The notes under the pieces: generated by a model | The model's input: only the letters and a program-made list of their open reading frames with translations | Databases searched by the model: none | Told to the model about the DNA's origin: nothing | Assembly: GCA_963762205.1 (NCBI GenBank) | Contig: CAVXJZ010000004.1 | Location: 62,001-126,000, forward strand | Length of the DNA: 64,000 nucleotides | Reading direction: 5' to 3' | Origin: VRUE01 sp963762205 | Lineage (GTDB): Bacteria; Actinomycetota; Thermoleophilia; Solirubrobacterales; 70-9 | Part shown: one piece after another, positions 33,214 to 41,227 of the stretch | Numbering within the stretch: position 1 is the stretch's first letter | Layout of the letters: the number at the start of each line of letters is the position of its first letter | Made by a program: the position numbers and the translations under genes

Positions 33214-35409
33214 GTGTCGATCGCGAAGGTTGAGCCGCTGACCACAGCCCGTGCCCTGAGGGGTCCTTTCGACTACCGGCTGCCGACCGAGATGGAGGGC
33301 GTCGAGGTGGGCAGCATCGTCCGTGTGCCGTTCGGCCACCGCCGCGTGCTCGGCGTCGTCGTCGAGCGCGCGGAGAGCTCGGAGCTGCCCGCGGAGCGCC
33401 TCGCAGAGCCGATCGAGGCACTCGAGGCGGGCGCTTCGGCGGAGCTGGTCAGGCTCGGGCTCTGGGTCGCCCGCGAGTACTGCTCGACCCCGGCGCGAGG
33501 CCTGGAGTTGGTCCTGCCGCCGGGAACGGGAGCCGGTGGCCAGCGGGTCCGCTCGCGGCGCGAGCTGCGGGCCGAGATCGCGCCGGCGGGGGAGGAGGCC
33601 CTGCGCGGCTCGGAGCGGCTCGGCGTCCGGCAGCGCGCCGCGCTCGAGGCGTTGCGGGGAGCGGGGGAGATGTCCGCGTCGGAGATCGTCGCCGCGGTGG
33701 GCGCCGATCGCCAGGTCCTGCGCCGGCTCGGCGAGCGCGGCCTGATCGCCTTGCGCAGCTCGCGCCTGAGGCGAGTGCCGGCACACCCCGAGGTCGGCGC
33801 CGCCTCCGGCCGCCCGAAGCTGCTGCCGGAGCAGGAGCGGGCGGTCGCGGAGATCGTCGCCGCGATCGACGGCGTCGCCGGCGCCGAGCGCGAGCGGCTC
33901 CTGCACGGGGTGACCGGCTCGGGCAAGACCGAGGTCTACCTGGCGGCGGTCGAGGCCGTGCTCGCCAGGGGCCGGACGGCGATCGTGCTGGTGCCGGAGA
34001 TCGGCCTCGCGCCGCAGGCCGTGGCCCGCTTCCGGGCGCGGCTCGGCGACCGGGTCGCCGTGCTCCACTCGGCCCTCTCCGAGGGCGAGCGCTACGACGA
34101 GTGGCGGCGCCTGCGCGCGGGCGAGGCGGGCGTCTGCGTCGGGCCCCGCTCGGCCGTCTTCGCACCGCTCGCCGACCTCGGCCTGATCGTCGTCGACGAG
34201 GAGCACGACCCCTCCTACAAGCAGGAGGGGGACCCCTGCTACGACGCCCGCGCCGTCGCCCGCCATCGGGCCCGGGAGTGCGGCGCGGTCCTCGTCGCCG
34301 GCACGGCGACCCCGCGCCCGGAGGCCTGGCTGGAGCTGCCGAGACTCGAGCTGCCGCGCCGCGTGGACGGCCGCGGGATGCCGCCGGTCGAGGTGCTCGA
34401 CATGCGTGGGGTCGACCCCCGCACCGGGCCGCTGCACCCCGCCACCCTCGACGCTCTCGGCGCGGTCCGAGGGGCGGGCAGCAAGGCGATCGTGATGGTC
34501 AACAGGCGCGGCTTCGCCCCCTGGCTCACCTGTCGCTCCTGTGGGCGCCACTGGGACTGTCCCAACTGCGACGTGTCGCTGATCGTCCACCGCCACAGCG
34601 GGCGCCTCGTCTGCCACCACTGCGCCCACTCCGAGCCGCTGCCGGATGCGTGCGGCGACTGCGGCTCGACGACGCTCTCGCGGGCCGGGGCCGGCACCGA
34701 GCAGATCGAGGCGTTGCTCGCCGAGCGCCTGGGGCCGATGCCGGTCCTGCGCCTCGACTCGGACACGGCGGCCGGCAAGGGCGCCCACGCCGAGATACTG
34801 GCCCGCTTCGGCGAGGCCGAGAGCGCCGTCCTCGTCGGCACCCAGATGGTCGCCAAGGGCCACGATTTCCCGGAGGTCACCCTGAGCGCGATCCTCGACG
34901 CCGACGCGACCCTGCGCTTTCCCGACTTCCGGGCCGGTGAGCGCACCTTCGCGATGGTCGCCCAGCTCGCCGGGCGCTCGGGTCGGGGCGAGGCCGGCGG
35001 CGACGTGATCGTGCAGACCCTGGCGCCGCGCGCGCCCAGCATCGTCCACGCCGCCGCCCACGACTCGGCCGGCTTCCTCGCCGGCGAGATCGAGCGGCGG
35101 CGGGCCCTGCGCTACCCGCCGTTCTCCAGCCTCGTTCGTGTCGTGCTCCGCGCCGAGGAGGAGCGCCGCCTCGACGAGGCCACGGAGAAGCTCGCCGGGG
35201 GCCTCGCCCGCGAGCTGCCCGACGAGGCGGACCTGCTCGGGCCGGCGCCGATGTTCAGGGTGCGCGGGCGCCACCGGCGGCGCCTGCTGGTCAAGTCGGA
35301 GCGGCGCGAGGCGACGGTCGCCGCCGTGCGCGCCGCCGTCGAGGGCCTCTCGTCGGACCGCGCCGCGATGCGCGGCGTCGCGGTCGGGGTCGACGTCGAT
35401 CCGCAGTAG
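33214..35409 (+). CDS. priA: Primosomal protein N' (PriA helicase)
   Basis: PriA restarts stalled replication forks. The 731 residues include an N-terminal DNA-binding domain (PFDYRLPTEMEGVEVGSIVRVPF), Walker A HGVTGSGKTEVYL near residue 230, the DEEHD Walker B, the C4-type zinc clusters CRSCGRHWDCPNC and CHHC...CGDC (residues about 435-487), and helicase motifs GTQMVAKGHDFPEVTLSAI. All the zinc cysteines appear present, so this is not the inactive actinobacterial form with lost helicase motifs. Confidence 0.95.
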   Translation: MSIAKVEPLTTARALRGPFDYRLPTEMEGVEVGSIVRVPFGHRRVLGVVVERAESSELPAERLAEPIEALEAGASAELVRLGLWVAREYCSTPARGLELVLPPGTGAGGQRVRSRRELRAEIAPAGEEALRGSERLGVRQRAALEALRGAGEMSASEIVAAVGADRQVLRRLGERGLIALRSSRLRRVPAHPEVGAASGRPKLLPEQERAVAEIVAAIDGVAGAERERLLHGVTGSGKTEVYLAAVEAVLARGRTAIVLVPEIGLAPQAVARFRARLGDRVAVLHSALSEGERYDEWRRLRAGEAGVCVGPRSAVFAPLADLGLIVVDEEHDPSYKQEGDPCYDARAVARHRARECGAVLVAGTATPRPEAWLELPRLELPRRVDGRGMPPVEVLDMRGVDPRTGPLHPATLDALGAVRGAGSKAIVMVNRRGFAPWLTCRSCGRHWDCPNCDVSLIVHRHSGRLVCHHCAHSEPLPDACGDCGSTTLSRAGAGTEQIEALLAERLGPMPVLRLDSDTAAGKGAHAEILARFGEAESAVLVGTQMVAKGHDFPEVTLSAILDADATLRFPDFRAGERTFAMVAQLAGRSGRGEAGGDVIVQTLAPRAPSIVHAAAHDSAGFLAGEIERRRALRYPPFSSLVRVVLRAEEERRLDEATEKLAGGLARELPDEADLLGPAPMFRVRGRHRRRLLVKSERREATVAAVRAAVEGLSSDRAAMRGVAVGVDVDPQ

Positions 35410-35456
35410 CCGCGCAGCGGAGTCCGGGGCGCGGTTTCGGCCACTGACGCGATCCA

Positions 35457-35462
35457 TACAAT
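35457..35462 (+). promoter_or_regulatory. -10 box TACAAT for leaderless def
   Basis: TACAAT, a near-consensus box, ends 7 nt before the def GTG at 35470. Confidence 0.6.
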
Positions 35463-35469
35463 CGGGAGC

Positions 35470-36111
35470 GTGGCGGAGGACCCCACAGTCGGCACAGGCG
35501 AGGACGAGCGCGCCGAGCTCGAGAGGGAACGGATCGAGCTCCGCGAAGCCGCGCTGGCCAAGGTCGTCAAGTTCGGCGACCCGGTGCTGAAGAGCAGGGC
35601 ATCGCCGGTCTCCGACCTCGGCGAGGGCCTGCGTGCCGAGGCCGACCGCATGATCGGGATCATGCGCGACGGGCTCGGGGTCGGCCTGGCCGCGACCCAG
35701 GTCGGCGTGCTGCGCCGCCTGCTCGTCTTCCAGACCAGCGACGACAGCCAGCCGACGGCGCTCGTCAACCCTGAGATCGAGTGGGGCTCGGGTGAGTTGG
35801 TGACCGCCGAGGAGGGGTGCCTCAGCCTGCCCCGGGTCTCGATGGACGTCGAGCGACCGCTGCACGTGACGATCTCCGCCCTCGACCTCGACGCGGAGCC
35901 GGTGCGGATCGAGGCGGCCGGGCTCGAGGCCCGCGTCCTCCAGCACGAGATCGACCACCTCGACGGCGTGCTCATCCTCGATCGCGCCCCGCGCGACCAG
36001 CGCAGGGGCGCCCTGCGGGCGCTGCGCGAGGGCGGCAGCTACAGCCCCGCGGTGGAGGATGAGGAGGAGGCGGCCGGGGAAGGGCCGCGCGAGCCGCACG
36101 CCGACGCGTGA
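35470..36111 (+). CDS. def: Peptide deformylase
   Basis: Def removes the formyl group from nascent proteins. The 213 residues contain the three family motifs: GLGVGLAATQVG near residue 70, EEGCLSLP near 124 (metal-binding Cys) and QHEIDHLDG near 168. An acidic N-terminal extension of about 35 residues precedes the usual start 'VVKFGDPVL'. The TACAAT box supports the long form. It overlaps fmt as GTGA, the classic def-fmt pair. Confidence 0.95.
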   Translation: MAEDPTVGTGEDERAELERERIELREAALAKVVKFGDPVLKSRASPVSDLGEGLRAEADRMIGIMRDGLGVGLAATQVGVLRRLLVFQTSDDSQPTALVNPEIEWGSGELVTAEEGCLSLPRVSMDVERPLHVTISALDLDAEPVRIEAAGLEARVLQHEIDHLDGVLILDRAPRDQRRGALRALREGGSYSPAVEDEEEAAGEGPREPHADA

Positions 36112-37013
36112 GGACCGCCTACCTCGGCACCTCGGGCTTCGCGGCGACCGTGCTCGAGCGCCTGGCCGGCTCGGAGCACCGCCCGCGGCTCGTCGTCACC
36201 CCGCCCGACCGGCCCAGGGGCCGCGGCCGGCGGACGCTCCCTCCCCCGGCGGCCCTCGCCGCCCGCGAGCTCGGGATCGAGCTGCTCCAGGTGGAGAGCG
36301 TCAACGACGAGGCCGCGCTGGAGCGGATCCGCGCCGTGCGGCCCGAGGCCGCGGTCGTCTGCGCCTTCGGGCAGCTGATCCGCGAGCCGCTGCTCTCGGA
36401 GCTGCCGATCCTCAACGTCCATCCCTCCCTGCTGCCCCGCTGGCGCGGGGCGGCGCCGATCGAGCGCGCGATCATGGCCGGCGACCGGCGCACCGGGGTC
36501 AGCATCATGCGCCTGACCGCGGGGCTCGACTCGGGCCCGGTGGCGCTGCGCGAGGAGGTCGAGATCGGCGAGGACGAGGACTTCGGGCAGCTCTCCGAAC
36601 GACTCGCCGGGCTCGGCGGCGAGATGCTCGTGCGGGCGCTGGACCGCCAGGCGGAGGGCCGGCTGGAGCTCTCCGAGCAGGACGACGGCGAGGCGACCTA
36701 CGCGGAGAAGGTCGAGGCCTCCGAGCGCCGCCTCGACCCCTTGCGGCCGGCGCCCGAGCTGGCCCGAACGGTGCGCGCCCTGACCCCCCACATCGGCGCC
36801 TACCTGGAGCCGGACGGGGGCGAGCGGCTCGGTGTGCGGCGGGCCCGCCCCGGCGCCGGCGAGCTGGCTCTCGGAGAGCTGCGCGACGGCGGCGAGGCGC
36901 TGCTGCTCGGCTGCGCCGAGGGGGTTCTCCGGCTCGAGACGGTGCAGCCTGCCGGGGGCCGGCCGATGCCCGCGAGCGCCTACCTGCGCGGCCACCCGCT
37001 GCCCGGCGTCTGA
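36108..37013 (+). CDS. fmt: Methionyl-tRNA formyltransferase
   Basis: Fmt formylates initiator Met-tRNA. The 301 residues begin VRTAYLGTSGFAATVLERLAG and carry the catalytic region VCAFGQLIREPLL, NVHPSLLPRWRGAAPIERAI near residues 103-122 (read in parts), and the Asp of MRLTAGLDSGPV. It follows def in GTGA overlap and precedes rsmB by 13 nt. Confidence 0.95.
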   Translation: MRTAYLGTSGFAATVLERLAGSEHRPRLVVTPPDRPRGRGRRTLPPPAALAARELGIELLQVESVNDEAALERIRAVRPEAAVVCAFGQLIREPLLSELPILNVHPSLLPRWRGAAPIERAIMAGDRRTGVSIMRLTAGLDSGPVALREEVEIGEDEDFGQLSERLAGLGGEMLVRALDRQAEGRLELSEQDDGEATYAEKVEASERRLDPLRPAPELARTVRALTPHIGAYLEPDGGERLGVRRARPGAGELALGELRDGGEALLLGCAEGVLRLETVQPAGGRPMPASAYLRGHPLPGV

Positions 37014-37026
37014 GCGGCGCCCGCCC

Positions 37027-38427
37027 GTGATCGCCCCCGCCCGCCAGCTCGCCTACGAGGTGATCCGGGCGACCTTCGAGGAGGACGCCCACACCGAGCG
37101 GGCCTTCCGCGAGCGGGCCGGGGTGCGGCGGATCGGCGGCCGCGAGCGGTCCCAGGCGCAGCGCCTCGCCTACGGGGCCGTCCAGCGCCGAGGCACCACC
37201 GACGCCGCGATCGGGATTCTCGCCGAGCGAGCGCCGCGGCTACTCGACCCACCCGTGCTCGCTGCCCTGCGGCTCGGGCTCTACGAGCTGCTGTTCGCCG
37301 ACGCGACACCCGACCACGCGGCCGTCGACCAGGCCGTCGAGTTGGTCAAGCGGGCCCGGGCCGCGCACGCGGCGGGCCTCGTCAACGCGGTCCTGCGCCG
37401 TGCGGTCCGCGAGCGGGAGCGGCTGACCGATTCGCTGCTGGGGGACGACTCGACCCCGGAGCTGGCAGCCGTCGCCCACTCGGCGCCGGAATGGCTGGCG
37501 CGCATGTGGTGGGAGGAGCTCGGCGCCGAGGGCGCCCGCTCGCTGCTCGCCGCCTGCAACAAACCGGCGGAGGTCGCGATGCGGATCGACGCGCCGGCCG
37601 GAGCCCCGCCGGATCGCGAGCGGATGATCGCGACGCTGGCGGAGTCGGGGGTCGAGGCGCGCGCCCCGCAGGCGCCCTGGCCGCTGGCGCTGCCCGAGTC
37701 GATCGTGATCGAGGGTCGGACCGGCGAGCTCGTCCCGACCAGAGTCGTGGCCGGCGAACTGACTCCGCAGAGCCGGGGCTCCGCCGCCGTGGTCGAGGTC
37801 CTCGGGCCGCGCCCGGGCGAGCACGTCCTCGACCTCTGCGCGGGGCCCGGGATCAAGACCGGCCAGATCGCCGAGCGGATGCAGGACCGGGGCGAGCTCG
37901 CCTCGGTCGAGCTCGACGGATCGCGGGCCGGCGAGGTCGCCGCGCAGGCGACCCGCCTCGGCCTGCGCGGCATCTCGGTGATCGAGGCCGACGCGGCGCA
38001 GATGGCGACGGCCTTCGGCGGCCCGGCGGAGCCCGCCTTCGACAGGGTCCTGGTCGACGCACCGTGCTCGGACCTCGGCGCGCTCGCCTCCCGCCCCGAC
38101 GCCCGCTGGCGCAAGACGCCGCGCCAGATCGAGCGCCTGGCGAGGCTCCAGGACGCGATCCTGCGCAGCGCGGCGGCGATGCTCCGCCCCGGCGGCACCC
38201 TGGTCTACTCGACCTGCACGATCTCGCGCCACGAGAACGAGGAGCGGGTGGCGGCCCTGCTCGCGGCGAGCGCCGCCGGCGAGCTGCCGGCGCTCTCCGT
38301 CGACGACCTCGGCGGGCGCGCGCCGGAGCTCGCCTCGACCCACGACCGGCGCTTCCTGCAGCTGCGGCCCGACCGCGACTGCACGACGGGTTTCTTCATC
38401 GCCCGCCTGAATCGGGATGATGGCTGA
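37027..38427 (+). CDS. rsmB: 16S rRNA m5C967 methyltransferase RsmB
   Basis: RsmB methylates cytosine 967 of 16S rRNA. The 466 residues have an N-terminal NusB-like domain (ARQLAYEVIRATFEEDA... AVDQAVELVKRA) and a C-terminal SAM domain with VLDLCAGPGIKTGQIAERM (GxPG variant of the usual 'APGGKT'), VDAPCSDLG and the VYSTCTIS catalytic cysteine. The GTG start at 37027 begins directly at the NusB fold. The def-fmt-rsmB order is common. Confidence 0.93.
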   Translation: MIAPARQLAYEVIRATFEEDAHTERAFRERAGVRRIGGRERSQAQRLAYGAVQRRGTTDAAIGILAERAPRLLDPPVLAALRLGLYELLFADATPDHAAVDQAVELVKRARAAHAAGLVNAVLRRAVRERERLTDSLLGDDSTPELAAVAHSAPEWLARMWWEELGAEGARSLLAACNKPAEVAMRIDAPAGAPPDRERMIATLAESGVEARAPQAPWPLALPESIVIEGRTGELVPTRVVAGELTPQSRGSAAVVEVLGPRPGEHVLDLCAGPGIKTGQIAERMQDRGELASVELDGSRAGEVAAQATRLGLRGISVIEADAAQMATAFGGPAEPAFDRVLVDAPCSDLGALASRPDARWRKTPRQIERLARLQDAILRSAAAMLRPGGTLVYSTCTISRHENEERVAALLAASAAGELPALSVDDLGGRAPELASTHDRRFLQLRPDRDCTTGFFIARLNRDDG

Positions 38428-38430
38428 CCC

Positions 38431-38670
38431 TTGAGCGAGGCGGGCGACAGCGGCGGTCTGCTGAAACGGGCGCCCTGCCCGAGCTGCGGCGAGCCCTGGC
38501 TACGGCCGACGCAGCTGCCGGGACGCTTCCGCTGCGTGTACTGTCTGCGCCGCTTCGAGCTCGTCTCGCAGTGCCCGAACTGCGGTGAGCACCAGACGAT
38601 CGCACGGATGAGCAGCACCGAGGACATGATCTGCCAGCACTGCGGAGATTCGATGTTGAGGCCCGTATGA
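38431..38670 (+). CDS. Small double zinc-ribbon protein
   Basis: This 79-residue protein starts with TTG and holds four CxxC pairs (near residues 16-19, 34-37, 47-50 and 67-70), enough for two zinc ribbons. I do not recognise a named family. It lies 3 nt after rsmB and 31 nt before rpe, so it travels with translation and RNA-modification genes. A role in RNA or ribosome contact is only a guess. Confidence 0.7.
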   Translation: MSEAGDSGGLLKRAPCPSCGEPWLRPTQLPGRFRCVYCLRRFELVSQCPNCGEHQTIARMSSTEDMICQHCGDSMLRPV

Positions 38671-38701
38671 GGCCGTTCCTCCAGAGGGGCGGGGCGCCGC
38701 G

Positions 38702-39388
38702 ATGAGCGCCCGGATGGCGGAGCTGACCGCGGAGCGGCGCGTGGCGCCGTCGATCCTCTCCGCCGACTTCTCCCGGCTCGGCGAGCAGATCGACGCTGTG
38801 ATGGAGGCCGGCGCGCGGCTGATCCACTTCGACGTCATGGACGGCCGTTTCGTCCCCCCGATCACGATCGGGCCGCTCGTCTGCGAGTCGATCGCCGAGC
38901 GTGTCCACGCGGCAGGCGGCGCGGTCGACGTCCACCTGATGATCGCCGAGCCCGAGCGCCAGATCGAGGCCTTCGCCGAGGCGGGCGCCGACTCGATCAC
39001 CTTCCACGAGGAGGCGACGCCGCACGCGAACCGGACGCTCGCCGCGATCCGCGACCTCGGCTGCCTGGCGGGCGTCGCGATCAACCCCGGGACCCCCGCC
39101 GCGGCGCTCGCCGAGCTGGGCGGGCTCGCCGACATCGTCCTCTGCATGACCGTCAACCCGGGCTGGGGCGGGCAGTCGTTCATCGCCGGCTCGCCGGACA
39201 AGGTCGCGCGCCTGCGCGAGCTCGTCGGCGAGGCCAGGATCGAGGTCGACGGCGGCATCGACGTGGACACCGCCGGCTCGGTCGCCGAGGCCGGCGCCTC
39301 CCTCTTCGTCGCCGGCTCGGCCGTGTTCGGCGCCGACGACCCCGCCGCCGCCTACACGGCGATCGCCGCCGCCGCCGGCGCCGTCTGA
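38702..39388 (+). CDS. rpe: Ribulose-phosphate 3-epimerase
   Basis: Rpe interconverts ribulose 5-phosphate and xylulose 5-phosphate. The 228 residues contain VAPSILSADFSRLGEQ near residue 15, HFDVMDGRFVPPITIGPLV near 40, VHLMIAEPE, CMTVNPGWGGQSFI and EVDGGIDVDT, all family signatures with metal-binding His/Asp. It converges with the antiporter gene with 26 bp between the ends. Confidence 0.96.
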   Translation: MSARMAELTAERRVAPSILSADFSRLGEQIDAVMEAGARLIHFDVMDGRFVPPITIGPLVCESIAERVHAAGGAVDVHLMIAEPERQIEAFAEAGADSITFHEEATPHANRTLAAIRDLGCLAGVAINPGTPAAALAELGGLADIVLCMTVNPGWGGQSFIAGSPDKVARLRELVGEARIEVDGGIDVDTAGSVAEAGASLFVAGSAVFGADDPAAAYTAIAAAAGAV

Positions 39389-39414
39389 TTCGGGGTGGCG
39401 GGGGCTGCGACGGG

Positions 39415-41214
39415 TCAGCCGCGCGCGATGAGGGCGCCGATGGCCTCCTGCCACCAAGCCCGCTCGATCGCGTCCAGGCCCTCGCGCGCCGCTCGCCGCT
39501 CGCACCAACGGGCCAGCGCCTGACGGCCGCCGATCGCGACGACGCCTTCGCTGACCACCGAGTAGCGGCCGTCGGCCAGCGCGACCAGGGAGCTGGGGCG
39601 GTCGTGACGACTGCGCAGCAGGGCGACCACGGGGACGCCGCCGACGTGCTTCGGGTTCGAGGGGTCGTCGCCGTCGTCGTGGACCGGGCGCACCGAGAAG
39701 ACCTGTGGCGCTCCGCGCGGCGGCAGCAGCTCCGGTGGCGGGGTCCCGATCGGCCCGTCGTGCCAGCGCCGGGTCAGCTCCTCGACCTCCTGGAGCAGCT
39801 CGCCGCGGACCAGCACGTGCAGCTCGTCTCCCTCGCGCAGCTCGGTCGAGCCGCGCGGCGGGATCGCCTCACCGCCACGGACGATGACGTTGAGCAGTGC
39901 CTCGCGGGGCAGGCCGAGTTCGCGCACCATGTGCCCGGCGGCCGCGGCGCCGGGTTGCAGCCGGTAGGAGACGACCTCGCCGCCGAGGCGGCGGATGCGG
40001 CCGGACTCGAGCAGCCGCCGGGGCAGCGCCGGCTCGTCGGTGGTCAGTCCCAGCCGCCGCGCCAGCGGCTCGAAGCTGGCGCCCTGGACCAGGGTCGAGG
40101 TGACGACGACGAAGAAGACGATCGAGAAGAGGAGCTCGCCGGTGCCGACCCCGGCCACGACCGGGAAGGTGGCGAGCCAGATCGGCGTCGCCCCACGCAG
40201 TCCCGCCCAGCCGAGCATCGCCCGCTCGCGCATGTTGAGCGGCGCGAAAACGGTCGCCCCGAACGCGGCGAGTGGCCGGGCGACGAAGATGAGGACCGCC
40301 GAGAGGGCCAGGCTCTCGAGGGCGACGTCGCCGAGCTGGCTGGGGATGACGAGCAGGCCGAGCAGGATGAAGAGGCTGATCTGGGCGACCCAGCCGACGC
40401 CCTCGTGAAAGGCGAGGATCGTGCGCCTCGCCGGTATCGGGGCCGAGCCGATCGCGAGGGCGGTCAGGTAGGTGGAGAGGAAGCCGGAGCCGTGGGCGAC
40501 GTCCGCGAGCCCGTAGGCGAGGGCGGCGATCGCGATCGTCGCCACCGGGTAGATCCCGTCGGTCGGCAGCCGCACCCGGTCCAGGGCGGCGACGGCGACC
40601 TTGCCCAGCGCCAACCCGACCGCGGCCCCGACCGCCAGTTTGAGCACGAGCAGGCCGGCCATGTCGGCGAGCCCGAAGCCGGGCTCCTGGATCCATTCGA
40701 TGAAGCCGATCACGAGCAGCAGCGCCACCGGGTCGTTCATCCCGGACTCGCCCTCGAGCGATCGCGCCAGCCGTTTCTCCAGGGTCGAGCGTCGCAGGAC
40801 GGCGAAGATCGCGGCCGAGTCGGTGGCGGCGATCGCCGATCCGACGAGCATTCCCTGGAGCACGCTGATGCCGAATATCCAGTGGGCCGCCAGCCCCGCG
40901 ACGCTGGCGGTGACGATGGTCCCGAGCGTGGCGAGCGAGGCGGCCGCGCCCAGTACCGGGCGGATCTCCCGCCAGCCCGCGGTCAGCCCGCCCTCGAAGA
41001 GGATCAGGACGAGGGCGATCGTGCCCAGCGTCCGCGCCAGCTCGGCGTCGTCGAACCCGCTTCCGCCGAGGCTCTCGGAGCCGGCCAGCATCCCCAACCC
41101 GAGGAAGAGCAGCAGGCCCGGGATCCGCATGCGGTCGGCGAGCAGGGCGCCGCCGATCCCCGCGGCGAGCAGGGCGCCGGCGATCAGGATCAGCTCGGCG
41201 TCGTGTCCACCCAT
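39415..41214 (-). CDS. Cation/proton antiporter, CPA1/NhaP2 type, with TrkA-C domain
   Basis: The 599-residue protein begins with 12-13 hydrophobic segments, including GSAIAATDSAAIFAVLRR and EGESGMNDPVALLLVIGF, the acidic transport motifs of CPA1 exchangers. A cytosolic RCK/TrkA-C-like region (about residues 400-475, LRPGAAAAGHMVRELGLP... LREGDELHVLVRG) and a C-terminal soluble domain follow. This arrangement matches NhaP2 (K+/H+ antiport) but ion choice is inferred. The ATG is supported by TAGGTT 6 nt upstream. Confidence 0.88.
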   Translation of the reverse strand: MGGHDAELILIAGALLAAGIGGALLADRMRIPGLLLFLGLGMLAGSESLGGSGFDDAELARTLGTIALVLILFEGGLTAGWREIRPVLGAAASLATLGTIVTASVAGLAAHWIFGISVLQGMLVGSAIAATDSAAIFAVLRRSTLEKRLARSLEGESGMNDPVALLLVIGFIEWIQEPGFGLADMAGLLVLKLAVGAAVGLALGKVAVAALDRVRLPTDGIYPVATIAIAALAYGLADVAHGSGFLSTYLTALAIGSAPIPARRTILAFHEGVGWVAQISLFILLGLLVIPSQLGDVALESLALSAVLIFVARPLAAFGATVFAPLNMRERAMLGWAGLRGATPIWLATFPVVAGVGTGELLFSIVFFVVVTSTLVQGASFEPLARRLGLTTDEPALPRRLLESGRIRRLGGEVVSYRLQPGAAAAGHMVRELGLPREALLNVIVRGGEAIPPRGSTELREGDELHVLVRGELLQEVEELTRRWHDGPIGTPPPELLPPRGAPQVFSVRPVHDDGDDPSNPKHVGGVPVVALLRSRHDRPSSLVALADGRYSVVSEGVVAIGGRQALARWCERRAAREGLDAIERAWWQEAIGALIARG

Positions 41215-41220
41215 CGACGG

Positions 41221-41226
41221 AACCTA
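41221..41226 (-). promoter_or_regulatory. -10 box TAGGTT for the leaderless antiporter gene
   Basis: On the minus strand TAGGTT ends 6 nt before the ATG at 41214. It lies between the flippase stop and the antiporter start, a spacer of only 13 bp. Confidence 0.55.
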
Positions 41227-41227
41227 G

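Noticed and set aside
32584..36099. Minus-strand open frame of 1171 codons opposite priA and def
   Set aside because: Only the last 171 codons (PH-domain protein) show family sequence. The rest is the antisense of priA/def/fmt and is rich in Arg, Gly and Ala as expected for high-GC shadows.
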